NCBI GenBank assembly: GCA_027459625.1
Contig: DAIDHP010000001.1
Coordinates: forward strand, 124,001 to 188,000
Direction of reading: 5' to 3'
DNA: 64,000 nt
Source of the DNA: Chthonomonadales bacterium
GTDB taxonomy: Bacteria > Armatimonadota > Chthonomonadetes > Chthonomonadales > CAJBBX01
Positions 48,897 to 58,247 of the stretch are shown here, one piece after another. A program made the translations under genes and the position numbers. Under the pieces are notes generated by a model that worked only from the letters and a program-made list of their open reading frames with translations, was not told the origin of the DNA and searched no databases. Every line of letters begins with the position of its first letter. The first letter of the stretch is position 1.

Positions 48897-49424
48897 TTAT
48901 TCGGATGTATTTGCATTCGAACCAAACTGACCGGAGGGATGGGCGGAAAGATTGGCAATGGAAACATCCTCCAATGGATTTACTGCTGAAAACGCCATGT
49001 TTTGAACCTTAGCCTGTTGGACAAAATTAGCCTCTGTGGAAGGAAAAGTGTTCAAATTGACCGTACGGATAGGTTTTTGATTGAAAAACACCATCATAAC
49101 CAACAAGATGCCCAGTATTGACGCCGCGCCCCAGGCAGGAAGCAATCTCGGGCGAAACATACGACTTAACCCCTTTATCCACATGAATCGATCCGGCTTA
49201 GGCTGCAGTTCGGAAAGTTTCTCCTGCAATTTGGCGTCAAAATCCGCTGAAACCTCGAAGGAGGGTATGTCATGGAGCAATTTAATCGTACACTTCATCT
49301 CGTTCAGATTTCGTTGGCATTCATGGCACTCCGCCAAATGGCGGTCAACTTCCCAAGTATCTCTAGCGGAAAGAGCGTTGTCGATGAACGCGGAAAGCAT
49401 GGGTTGTATTTTATCGCACTTCAT
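48897..49424 (-). CDS. Anti-sigma factor with zinc-binding (zf-HC2) domain
   Basis: The protein is about 175 residues from MKCDKIQPMLSAFIDNAL. Cys near the start and HLAECHECQRN form the HxxxCxxC zinc site of ZAS/zf-HC2 anti-sigma factors. One membrane helix (LLPAWGAASILGILLVMMVFF) leads to a short periplasmic tail. It would hold the upstream ECF sigma factor inactive at the membrane. The tail (about 70 residues) is where a protease or RseB would act. It begins about 30 bases after the sigma gene. Confidence 0.92.
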   Translation of the reverse strand: MKCDKIQPMLSAFIDNALSARDTWEVDRHLAECHECQRNLNEMKCTIKLLHDIPSFEVSADFDAKLQEKLSELQPKPDRFMWIKGLSRMFRPRLLPAWGAASILGILLVMMVFFNQKPIRTVNLNTFPSTEANFVQQAKVQNMAFSAVNPLEDVSIANLSAHPSGQFGSNANTSE

Positions 49425-49452
49425 AATTCTCTCTCTCATTTCCGGAGATGTC

Positions 49453-50097
49453 TCATACGGACGAATTCAAATAATGACTAATTTTTTTTCTTATCGTTTG
49501 TCTGGCGTTGAAAAGTCGCGATTTCACGGTGCCCAGCGGGCAGTCCACGATTTCCATGATCTCCTCATACGCCAGCCCCTCAATATCATGAAGCAATATC
49601 ACTGTTCGCAATTTTTCGGGCAAATCAAGCAACGCCTTGCTAAGTTCCGTGTTCAGTTCCTTGGTCAATAACATATCTTCCGGATTGTATCTGGTGTCCG
49701 GAATGTCCATCTGCACATCTTCCTCGTTATCGGCATCCTCTCTTTGAAGGGGAACGAGATTGCTTTGAATTCTCTTGACCTTCCGTTGGTGGTCGATACA
49801 GATATTCGTTGCGATGCGAAAGAGCCAAGTGTTCAAAGTGGCGCGGCTTTGAAAAGATTTGATGTTCATATAGGCGCGAATGAACGTCTCCTGGGTGAGA
49901 TCATCCGCATCCGCTCCCGGACCCACCGTTCGGCAAATATAGTTGTAAACCCTGTTTTTATAGCGTGCAACGATTTCATTGAACGCGGCAGCATCATTAT
50001 CCTGACACCTAAGTATCAGACTGGTGTCTGCATTGGACACGGCGGTCACCTTTCGTGCTCCGAATCCGGCATTAGCCTGTGGTGATCCCAGCTCCAT
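49453..50097 (-). CDS. ECF RNA polymerase sigma factor (RpoE/SigW-like)
   Basis: The protein is about 214 residues. Sigma region 2 is LILRCQDNDAAAFNEIVARYKNRVYNYICRTVG, DADDLTQETFIRAYMNI and TLNTWLFRIATNICID. Region 4 is LPEKLRTVILLHDIEGLAYEEIMEIVDCPLGTVKSRLFNAR, a helix-turn-helix for the -35 element. The linker holds an acidic stretch (REDADNEEDVQMD). It is the first gene of a sigma/anti-sigma/RseB operon, suggesting envelope stress control and probable autoregulation. Start is the ATG at 50097; the ORF track adds a GTG. Confidence 0.95.
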   Translation of the reverse strand: MELGSPQANAGFGARKVTAVSNADTSLILRCQDNDAAAFNEIVARYKNRVYNYICRTVGPGADADDLTQETFIRAYMNIKSFQSRATLNTWLFRIATNICIDHQRKVKRIQSNLVPLQREDADNEEDVQMDIPDTRYNPEDMLLTKELNTELSKALLDLPEKLRTVILLHDIEGLAYEEIMEIVDCPLGTVKSRLFNARQTIRKKISHYLNSSV

Positions 50098-50354
50098 CAC
50101 TCAGGTTTATTGACGGACGTTAAGCATGGAAGTTCATTTGTAAACGGTTTCATGAAAAATAAATGAAAATCAAGCGTGCGATCCACATTTTGTTTTCATG
50201 TTAGAGCCGCAGGCGTACATGTTTCCAACGGGTTTTGCGTCGATTGAACAAAATATGATACATTATACATGATTTGACTTTTGCCGCTACATCATCAGGA
50301 TGACTCCGCACTTCATCCTACGCCTTATAATTCTGTTACAGGAGCGCAAAGTAT

Positions 50355-51188
50355 ATGGTGAAGCGTCTCATCAGCGCGCTTTTCGGGATCCCACTCTATA
50401 TCGGCGTATGTCTTTGGGGCAGAGTGCCGTTCGCGATAGGAATCACAATCGTCGCGCTGCTGGGTCTGATTGAACTTCTGAAAACCTATTGGAATCAGGG
50501 TATTCGACCAAGTCTCATCCTCGCGTTTCTCGGTCTTACCTTCCCTGCCTGGCATTTTCTGACACTATTCATCCCATTAAAACCGCTAGTCATCATCATT
50601 TTAACGATGGCGATGTTCGCTGTGGGATGGGAGGTTATTCACGCCTCCATTACCGGGGAGATGAAGGCGGGACGAAATATCGGTTACGGCATGCTTTCCG
50701 GATCGTACATAGCGTTGTTCGGCGGATTAACCTCCTTACGATCGTACACCAATCTTTCTCAAAGTCAAACATTACACTCCCTGCAAGTGGGTGCCGCATA
50801 CACTATTTTGGTTGCGCTATGCATATGGGCGACGGACAGTTTCGCGATGTTCGTGGGTGCGTGGATTGGCAAATCCAAACTCGCCCCCAATCTTTCCCCT
50901 CAGAAAACAGTCGAAGGCGCATTTGGAGGCTTGACAGCATCCGTCATCGTGGGCCTTGGATTTGGCTCCTGGTTGCTAGGCTCCCCGATATGGGGGGTTG
51001 TAATTGGAGTGATCGCAGGCGTCTTCGGACCCATAGGCGACCTCTTTGAATCCGCTCTGAAAAGGGAGGTTGGCGTCAAGGATTTCGGCAATGTAATGCC
51101 CGGACACGGCGGTGTTTTGGATCGGTTTGACAGCCTCATCTTTGCGGGGGGGGTATTGTCCTTAATTCTTTATCTCTGGGTGAAGTGA
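50355..51188 (+). CDS. cdsA: Phosphatidate cytidylyltransferase CdsA
   Basis: This 277-residue membrane enzyme has about eight helices and the C-terminal CDP-alcohol signature: WATDSFAMFVGAWIGKSKLAPNLSPQKTVEGAFGG, then GPIGDLFESALKREVGVKDFGNVMPGHGGVLDRFDSL. It makes CDP-diacylglycerol from phosphatidate and CTP for phospholipid synthesis. ACAGGAG precedes the ATG. The usual neighbours (uppS, dxr, frr) are absent. Its 3' end overlaps the convergent isomerase gene by 27 bases. Confidence 0.95.
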   Translation: MVKRLISALFGIPLYIGVCLWGRVPFAIGITIVALLGLIELLKTYWNQGIRPSLILAFLGLTFPAWHFLTLFIPLKPLVIIILTMAMFAVGWEVIHASITGEMKAGRNIGYGMLSGSYIALFGGLTSLRSYTNLSQSQTLHSLQVGAAYTILVALCIWATDSFAMFVGAWIGKSKLAPNLSPQKTVEGAFGGLTASVIVGLGFGSWLLGSPIWGVVIGVIAGVFGPIGDLFESALKREVGVKDFGNVMPGHGGVLDRFDSLIFAGGVLSLILYLWVK

Positions 51189-51989
51189 TCCCTTCATATA
51201 TCTCATGCTCTCTCTTGCGATGGTTTCCGGGTCCGGCGTATAATCGAACACCTCCACCGACACCCACCCATCATATTTCACATCCTTTAAAGCAGCGAAA
51301 ATAGGGACAAAATCCGTTTCCCCAAATCCCGGACCCTTGCGATTGGTATCGTTCGCGTGAACGTGTTTGATAATAGAGGCGTAACGTTTGATTAATTCAG
51401 GGGTTGTATGATCTTCCGCCCCGGCGCTTTTCACGTCGAGAATTGTTTTAACCGCTGATGAATCAAACCGCATTGTCAACTCCCCAGCTTCCTCAAGAGT
51501 GTTTATGAAATCCGTCTCCTCTTTTGGCAATGGCTCCAAGCATATTGTAATGCCATTTTTCTCCGCCATCAGGACTGACGGCTGAAGTGTTTCGCATAGT
51601 CTTTGCACAGCGACATCCCTGCCGCCATCCATGGGAATGGTGCGCTGCTTGGGGGATCCGAACACCATAACTTCGCCACCCAGATCGAAGCATAATCGGG
51701 TTAATTCCAATAGGTAGTCGCTTGCAGCCTTGCGTACATCCGCTGAGGGACTGGTGCAGGACAATCCTTCGGGGGAGACAAGCAACCAGTGCAATCCGAC
51801 AATCCGTATCCCGGCTAAATCCGATTCTGTTCTGATTTTCATTCGATCTTTTTCATCCAAGCTTCGAATATCATCAGCGAAAGTGTACGGGGCGATCTCC
51901 ACCCCATCATACCCATGTTTTCCGATGCATTCGCATAGGTCTCGCCAATCCCAACCCTTGAACATCTCATTGCAGATTGAAAACCTCAT
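51162..51989 (-). CDS. Sugar phosphate isomerase/epimerase-like TIM-barrel protein
   Basis: The protein is about 275 residues from MRFSICNEMFKGWDWRDLCECIGKHGYDGVEIAPY, preceded by GGGGTAGGGGAT; the ORF track extends 53 codons too far. It has the xylose isomerase-like barrel pattern with metal-binding residues in ICLEPLP (Glu), KTILDVKSAG (Asp), HVHANDTNRKGPG (His) and SVEVFDY (Glu). The substrate is probably a ketose or inositol derivative. Divergent from the aldo/keto reductase, which may share a pathway. Confidence 0.9.
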   Translation of the reverse strand: MRFSICNEMFKGWDWRDLCECIGKHGYDGVEIAPYTFADDIRSLDEKDRMKIRTESDLAGIRIVGLHWLLVSPEGLSCTSPSADVRKAASDYLLELTRLCFDLGGEVMVFGSPKQRTIPMDGGRDVAVQRLCETLQPSVLMAEKNGITICLEPLPKEETDFINTLEEAGELTMRFDSSAVKTILDVKSAGAEDHTTPELIKRYASIIKHVHANDTNRKGPGFGETDFVPIFAALKDVKYDGWVSVEVFDYTPDPETIARESMRYMKGSLHPEIKN

Positions 51990-52260
51990 ATCCCCTACCC
52001 CCTGTGTGTTTAAAATCGCAAGATAATCATAGGATACTCGATAAACAATTCCGAATATAAGAATCCGATCACTTCTCGCATTAATCTGAAAGTGAGTAAT
52101 ATCAACATGAAGGGGATTCCATACATAATAAAGAGCGGGTAGTTGCAAAAATCGATTTTTGGGTCTTTCATCAAGCGTTATACGTGAGATATAATCCTTT
52201 ATTCAGACTTTTCAAATTACCCCATGTGGACAAAATCCTACAGAGGAAGGAGAATGAACA

Positions 52261-53151
52261 ATGGAAATGAGAACAATGGGCGCCACCGGGATGCAGGTAA
52301 GCGCATTGGGATATGGAGCGGCGGAAATCGGATTCACTCAAACTGACAAAAGCATCGTATCCCGCATTTTAAACGAGGCTTTGGACTCCGGGTTAAACGT
52401 GATAGATACGGCGGAATGCTATGGAAGCGAGGGGGTGATCGGCAAGACAATCGCGCATAGACGCAAAGATTATTATCTCTTCACGAAATGCGGGCACGCC
52501 TCCGGATTTGATCTGCCTGATTGGGATCCGGAATTGCTGCGTAAGAGCATTGAGCGGAGCTTGAAACTCCTTCAAACGGATTGCGTCGACTTAATAAATC
52601 TGCACTCGTGTTCCGAAGATATTCTTAGAAACGGCGAGGCGATTGAAATACTCAAAAAAGCGCGTCAGGATGGCATGACTCGTTTCATAGGATACAGCGG
52701 GGATTCATATGCAGCTCGATTCGCGATTGAATGCGGTGAGTTTGACGTTCTTGAAACTTCGGTCAGTATTGCGGACCAGGAAGCACTGACCTTAACCCTT
52801 CCCATTGCATTGGAAAAAAGGATGGGAGTGATTGCAAAGCGTCCCATCGCCAACGTCGCATGGGTGAAAGGTGAGCCTGAAAATGAATACGGACATGAAT
52901 ACTGGAAAAGGTTACAGGTTTTGGACTACCCATTTCTTCACGAACCGTTACCCAAAGCCGTGGAAATAGCATTGCGCTTTACTTTAAGCACGTCTGGTAT
53001 GCATACCGTTATCGTGGGTTCCACCAACCCCAATCGATGGAAGGAAAATCTCCAATACTTTTCGAAAGGTGAATTGGACCCTTCCGAATATGCTGCAATC
53101 GTGGAAAGATGGCGTCAACGAGCCGCAAAGGACTGGGTGGGGCAGGCATAA
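52261..53151 (+). CDS. Aldo/keto reductase
   Basis: This 296-residue AKR begins MEMRTMGATGMQVSALGYGAAEIG. The catalytic Asp and Tyr are in IDTAECYGSEG, Lys in LFTKCGH and the His-equivalent region in DLINLHSCSED. The C-terminal STSGMHTVIVGSTNPNRWKENL binds NADPH. It reduces carbonyls or oxidises sugars; the substrate is unknown. AAGGAG precedes the ATG, and a TATAAT lies at 52190-52195. Confidence 0.93.
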   Translation: MEMRTMGATGMQVSALGYGAAEIGFTQTDKSIVSRILNEALDSGLNVIDTAECYGSEGVIGKTIAHRRKDYYLFTKCGHASGFDLPDWDPELLRKSIERSLKLLQTDCVDLINLHSCSEDILRNGEAIEILKKARQDGMTRFIGYSGDSYAARFAIECGEFDVLETSVSIADQEALTLTLPIALEKRMGVIAKRPIANVAWVKGEPENEYGHEYWKRLQVLDYPFLHEPLPKAVEIALRFTLSTSGMHTVIVGSTNPNRWKENLQYFSKGELDPSEYAAIVERWRQRAAKDWVGQA

Positions 53152-53263
53152 ATTACAAGGAGAGGTTGACAGAAATCCGCGCAGCCTCTCCGATATGGCA
53201 TTGTAATAAGTGACCAACCATACGATATCTGTGAACATTTCGGATATAGAGGAGAATACTTTT

Positions 53264-54523
53264 ATGGAACCTTCGCGGAAGACGATCAATCCCTATGAAA
53301 ACGCTCAAAAACAACTCGCTATTGCAATTGAAAGACTAAATCTCAGTAATAGTTTGTATGAGGTTCTGAGATACCCTCGCAGGGAGTTGACGGTGAATTT
53401 CCCCGTTAAGATGGATAATGGCGACATAAAGGTATTCACCGGATACAGGGTGCAGCACAATCTTTCCAGGGGACCAGCCAAGGGAGGAATACGGTATAGT
53501 CCTCACACCGATCTGGACGAAGTTCGTGCACTAGCCATGTGGATGACATGGAAATGCGCCACGGTCGATATCCCGTTCGGAGGTGCCAAGGGAGGCGTTG
53601 CATGCGACCCAAACACACTTTCCATGGCGGAATTGGAGCGACTGACTCGCCGCTATTCCACGGATATCAGTCTTCTCATCGGTCCGGAAACCGACATCCC
53701 CGCTCCGGACATGGGAACTAATCCGCAGGTTATGGCGTGGATCATGGACACCTATTCCATGCATCGAGGACATACATTCCCCGCAGTCGTCACAGGCAAA
53801 CCTGTGCCGATTGGCGGATCTGAAGGTCGTCAGGACGCCACAGGAAGAGGGGTGGTGATACTCGCGCGGGAAATGGCGAAGAGAATCAATCTTGAATTAC
53901 AAAACGCGACAGTGATCATTCAAGGATTTGGCAATGTGGGCTCTATGACGGCAAAAATTATCCACGAAGCCGGTGCGAAGATCGTTGGCATATGTGACCG
54001 ACGCGGCGGTGTTTGGAATCCTAATGGGTTGGATATTCCCACATTGCTTCCCCTATCAAATCATGATGGTGCGCTGATGGAATCGCACATGGGAGATTCC
54101 ATTTCACCCAAGGATATCCTCGAACTGGAAGCGGACATCCTAATTCCAGCCGCAATGGAGAGCCAAATAACAATGGAGAATGCGCCGCGCATTAAGTCAA
54201 AAATCATTGTGGAGGGGGCGAATGGACCGGTGACACCCGAAGCTGATATTATTCTGAATCAACGAGGCATAATGCTCGCTCCCGACATTCTCGCAAACGC
54301 CGGAGGAGTGATCGTATCCTATTTCGAGTGGGTGCAAGACTTGCAAAGCCTATTCTGGTCGGAACAGGAGGTTAATAATCGAATGGAGAGCATGCTTATG
54401 AAAGCATGGCGACATATACTGGATGTGGCTGAAAAGGAAAAAACGGATTTTCGCACCGCTGCATACATGGTCGGCGTTAAACGGGTTGCGGACGCCACGA
54501 TTCTACGGGGCATATACCCTTAA
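53264..54523 (+). CDS. gdhA: Glutamate dehydrogenase (Glu/Leu/Phe/Val family)
   Basis: The protein is about 419 residues from the ATG at 53264 (MEPSRKTINPYENAQKQL), which has AGAGGAG nine bases upstream; the ORF-track GTG start adds 18 residues. Family motifs are GPAKGGIRYSPHTDLDEVRALAMWMTWK, the catalytic PFGGAKGGV, DIPAPDMGTNPQVMAWIMD and the nucleotide fold VIIQGFGNVGSMTA. It interconverts glutamate and 2-oxoglutarate with ammonia. Length and motifs match the hexameric GDH of bacteria and archaea. Confidence 0.94.
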   Translation: MEPSRKTINPYENAQKQLAIAIERLNLSNSLYEVLRYPRRELTVNFPVKMDNGDIKVFTGYRVQHNLSRGPAKGGIRYSPHTDLDEVRALAMWMTWKCATVDIPFGGAKGGVACDPNTLSMAELERLTRRYSTDISLLIGPETDIPAPDMGTNPQVMAWIMDTYSMHRGHTFPAVVTGKPVPIGGSEGRQDATGRGVVILAREMAKRINLELQNATVIIQGFGNVGSMTAKIIHEAGAKIVGICDRRGGVWNPNGLDIPTLLPLSNHDGALMESHMGDSISPKDILELEADILIPAAMESQITMENAPRIKSKIIVEGANGPVTPEADIILNQRGIMLAPDILANAGGVIVSYFEWVQDLQSLFWSEQEVNNRMESMLMKAWRHILDVAEKEKTDFRTAAYMVGVKRVADATILRGIYP

Positions 54524-54553
54524 GTTTATCCTCAATACAAGAAAGGGATTGCA

Positions 54554-56836
54554 ATGCTCCAAACAAAACCGGAAAATCATCGAAGCTTACGTCACAAGGA
54601 GATCGTTTCGGATATTACTATAGCGGGAGGCGGTTTGGCTGGAGTATGTTGCGCCATCACCGCTGCGAGATCGGGATTGCGCGTGGCGTTGGTGCAGGAT
54701 CGTCCGGTTCTCGGTGGGAATGCATCCAGTGAAGTCCGCCTGTGGGCTCTGGGAGCCACCTCTCATATGGGAAATAACAATCGCTGGGCGAGAGAGGGTG
54801 GAGTCATTGACGAGATTATGGTCGAAAACCTGCATCGGAATCCCGAAGGGAACCCCGTAATATTTGACTCACTCCTACTGGACAAAGTATCCGAAGAGGC
54901 TAACATATGTCTTTATTTGAACACGGCGGTGTATTACCTTACCAAATTGGATGCGGAAACGATATCCTCGATCACAGCTTTCAATAGTCAGAACTCCACG
55001 AGATATCAATTCAAATCCCCGTATTTCTGCGATGCAACAGGGGATGGTATCGTCGGTTTCCTTGCTGGCGCAGCGTTTAGAATGGGCGCGGAAAACAGAG
55101 AGGAGTTTGGCGAAATGTTCGCACCGGACAAGGAGTATGGCGAGCTATTGGGGCATTCCTTATTCTTTTATTCACGCGACACAGGCAAACCCGTCCGATA
55201 CGTTCCGCCCTCGTTCGCATTGCAGGATATCACACAGATACCCCGTTTCCGGAGTTTTAATTCAAAGGATCACGGATGTAAGTTATGGTGGATTGAATGG
55301 GGCGGCAGACTGGATACAATTCACGACACCGAAACCATTAAATGGGAACTTTGGAAGATCGTTTACGGGGTATGGGACTACATTAAGAATTTCGGTGCGT
55401 TTCCGGATGCCGTCAATCACACACTGGACTGGGTTGGATTGATTCCAGGAAAACGAGAGAGCCGACGATTTGAAGGCGATTACATGCTGCGACAACAGGA
55501 TATCGTCGAGCGAACGGATTTCGAGGATGCGGTCTCCTATGGCGGATGGTCCATCGACCTTCACCCGGCGGATGGCGTCTACAGTCCCGAGCCGGGATGC
55601 AATCAATGGCATTCCAAGGGAGTTTATCAAATTCCATGGCGTTGTTTGTATAGCCGGAACATACGAAACCTGTTTCTCGCCGGCAGAGTTATAAGTTCCT
55701 CTCACGTGGCGTTTGGAAGCACACGAGTTATGACGACTTGTGCGCATGCCGCCCAGGCGGTGGGCGTGGGAGCCGCGTTATGCCAAAAATACGGTTTGTA
55801 TCCCAAAGATCTACGTATTGGAAAGCCCCTCGAATATTTGCAACGCGACCTTCTGAAAATGGGACAGTTCATCCCACGAAAAAGACTTGAGGACCCGGAG
55901 GATTTGGTAAAGGAGGCGATCATCAAGGCTTCAAGCTGTTTCATTCTAGATGAGTTAAGGGACGACGGCAGTCTCCTTCCCCTCAAGGATTCCATGGCGA
56001 TAATGATACCGTGCGATAAAGGGACTTTGCCATCCTTCTCATTTTTGGTGGATGCGAACGCCTCGACCGACTTCATCGTTGAATTGCGCGCCAGTTCTCA
56101 ACCCGATCATCATACGCCCGATGTTTTGCTTGAAAGATACGCGTTTTATCTGGATCCGGGGGTAAGCATACCGATACATATCGCCTGCCAATATCAATTC
56201 GAACAAAGGCAATACGCTTACATCTGTGTGATGCACAATGAGAATGTGGTCGTTCATGGAAGCGATCAACGAATCACAGGCATTCTCTCACTATTCAACC
56301 ATTATGATCCCATTTGTAATCGTCAACACTCGCAAAATCCTCCCGAGGGTATCGGGGTGGACTCCTTCGAATTCTGGACCCCTCGCAGGCGCCCTAACGG
56401 CAAGAATTTCCACATTAAAATCAATCCCGCAATCGCAACGTTCGGCACGGAAAATCTGAAAAATGGCATCCAACGTCCCACCATTCACCCAAATGCATGG
56501 ATAGCCGCTCGATGCGATAAAAACCCGACATTGGAGTTGCGCTGGGAAAAGCCACAATCCATCCGCGAGGCGATGATATCCTTTGACACCGATTTCGATC
56601 ATCCGATGGAAACGGTTCAAATGGGGCATTCCGAATGTGACATCCCCTTCTGCATCAGAGCCTTTCGCATAATGGATCAACAAAGGCGTATTGTGCACGA
56701 AACTCTGAACAATCATCAAACCATCAATCGGATCCGATGGGATAATCCGATAGTATCCGATAACCTGATCTTTGAATTCGACCATCCCTCGCCCCTCATT
56801 CCAGCCGCACTCTTTGAGATAAGATGCTACGGATGA
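54554..56836 (+). CDS. FAD-dependent oxidoreductase (PF12831-type) with C-terminal beta domain
   Basis: This 760-residue protein has the FAD motif DITIAGGGLAGVCCAITAARSG (about 20-41), LGGNASSEVRLWALGA and NLFLAGRVISSSHVAFGSTRVM, typical of the FAD_oxidored family. Residues about 430-760 form an extra, mostly beta region without a named domain. Such proteins are abundant in planctomycetes, verrucomicrobia and armatimonads, often in sugar or xenobiotic loci; substrates are unknown. AAAGGG precedes the ATG. It starts 30 bases after gdhA, perhaps co-transcribed. Confidence 0.9.
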   Translation: MLQTKPENHRSLRHKEIVSDITIAGGGLAGVCCAITAARSGLRVALVQDRPVLGGNASSEVRLWALGATSHMGNNNRWAREGGVIDEIMVENLHRNPEGNPVIFDSLLLDKVSEEANICLYLNTAVYYLTKLDAETISSITAFNSQNSTRYQFKSPYFCDATGDGIVGFLAGAAFRMGAENREEFGEMFAPDKEYGELLGHSLFFYSRDTGKPVRYVPPSFALQDITQIPRFRSFNSKDHGCKLWWIEWGGRLDTIHDTETIKWELWKIVYGVWDYIKNFGAFPDAVNHTLDWVGLIPGKRESRRFEGDYMLRQQDIVERTDFEDAVSYGGWSIDLHPADGVYSPEPGCNQWHSKGVYQIPWRCLYSRNIRNLFLAGRVISSSHVAFGSTRVMTTCAHAAQAVGVGAALCQKYGLYPKDLRIGKPLEYLQRDLLKMGQFIPRKRLEDPEDLVKEAIIKASSCFILDELRDDGSLLPLKDSMAIMIPCDKGTLPSFSFLVDANASTDFIVELRASSQPDHHTPDVLLERYAFYLDPGVSIPIHIACQYQFEQRQYAYICVMHNENVVVHGSDQRITGILSLFNHYDPICNRQHSQNPPEGIGVDSFEFWTPRRRPNGKNFHIKINPAIATFGTENLKNGIQRPTIHPNAWIAARCDKNPTLELRWEKPQSIREAMISFDTDFDHPMETVQMGHSECDIPFCIRAFRIMDQQRRIVHETLNNHQTINRIRWDNPIVSDNLIFEFDHPSPLIPAALFEIRCYG

Positions 56837-56975
56837 AATTACAACTTGACAGGCTTATATGCTCATATTTCTTCGAACATGATCCCCTTCCATGATGGAA
56901 ATCGTAACGATGATTTTTGAACCATCCCAATAGGAACGTGGTAGAATTGACTTATACCCAATAAGGAGAAGGACA

Positions 56976-58196
56976 ATGCGACAAGCTATCTTCGTTATCA
57001 CGGCCATGGGAATCATCATCGCATCCGCAATACCCTCGTTTTCAAAAGATACGGCAAAGGATTTCGCCAAAGCATCCAACCTTTTCGGATTTTCGATGCT
57101 GAATGAAATCGCTCGAAAGAATCCGAATTATAACTTAGTGCTATCCCCCCTTAGCATTGATCTGGCGCTGTTAATGACATGGAACGGCTCCGCCGGCGTC
57201 ACGGAGAAAGAGATGGCGAACGTGCTCCATATTTCCGAAATTCCACGGAATGGAGTGAACGGGGGAATAAGGTCATGGACCGCACAAATCACGAAAGCCG
57301 ACCCCCTAACCCAGCTAAACCTGGCGAACTCCCTTTGGATCAACGAACGATACCGTGTTAATTCGCACTTCATTGCGGAAAACAAAGAGGAGTTGCAAGC
57401 GGAAGTGCGTACACTGGATTTCCTGAATGCCGTCGATGCGGCGCATCAGATCAATACATGGGTGAATCAGCATACGAATCATCATATTCCAACAATCGTC
57501 TCTCCGCAACAGGTTCATGGCGCAGAGATGGCGCTGGTGAATGCCGTCTATTTCAACGGAAAATGGATGCATCCGTTTCAGTCGGATGACACTCACAAAG
57601 CTGTTTTCACTCCCTCCGATCAAAGTCAGCTTCAAGTAATGATGATGAAAAAACAGGGAGTGATGGAATACGGAAGCAATTCCCAGGCGCAGACTGTCAT
57701 ACTTCCTTACGGCAACGGAAACACGGAAGCGGTTATCATTCTTCCCGATCACACCCAATCCGCCAAGGAGTTTCTCGCCAAGTTATCGTTCGCCGAATTT
57801 AATGAATGGCTGACGCAATGCAAAATGAGACCGGGTGTATTAGAGCTTCCAAGGGTGAAAACCTCTTATTCCATCACACTAAACCAGATATTGGCGAACC
57901 TGGGGATGCGTTCCGCTTTCACCGGGTCTGAAGCTAATTTTTCTCGGATGAGCGCCGCAAACAAACGTGATCTCTTCATATCCCTGGTATTGCACAAGGC
58001 GCAGTTGGACATCGGCGAAAAAGGAACGGAAGCGTCCGCAGCAACAGCGGTGATCATGCTTCGGAGCGCATTAATTTTACCACCCAAAAACGCCTTTCGA
58101 ATGATTGTGGATCATCCATTTCTTTTTTGCATCCGAGAGAAAACCACCGGGACTATTTTGTTTTTTGCATGGGTTGAGAATCCCGAACAGGATTGA
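56976..58196 (+). CDS. Secreted serpin
   Basis: This 406-residue serpin has a signal peptide (MRQAIFVITAMGIIIASAIPSFS). It shows NLVLSPLSIDLALLMTWNGSAGVTEKEM, LVNAVYFNGKWMHPF and the C-terminal DHPFLFCIREKTTGTILFFAWV. The hinge EKGTEASAATAV is that of an inhibitory serpin, with small residues that allow loop insertion. By counting from the hinge Gly (P15) the P1 residue would be Ser in LRSAL, with Arg at P2; this is tentative. It would trap serine or cysteine proteases outside the cytoplasm. AAGGAGAAGG precedes the ATG. Confidence 0.95.
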   Translation: MRQAIFVITAMGIIIASAIPSFSKDTAKDFAKASNLFGFSMLNEIARKNPNYNLVLSPLSIDLALLMTWNGSAGVTEKEMANVLHISEIPRNGVNGGIRSWTAQITKADPLTQLNLANSLWINERYRVNSHFIAENKEELQAEVRTLDFLNAVDAAHQINTWVNQHTNHHIPTIVSPQQVHGAEMALVNAVYFNGKWMHPFQSDDTHKAVFTPSDQSQLQVMMMKKQGVMEYGSNSQAQTVILPYGNGNTEAVIILPDHTQSAKEFLAKLSFAEFNEWLTQCKMRPGVLELPRVKTSYSITLNQILANLGMRSAFTGSEANFSRMSAANKRDLFISLVLHKAQLDIGEKGTEASAATAVIMLRSALILPPKNAFRMIVDHPFLFCIREKTTGTILFFAWVENPEQD

Positions 58197-58247
58197 TAAC
58201 AAACAGGGATAAAGATAATACATGCGGGCTTTTAATCCACATCGCCA

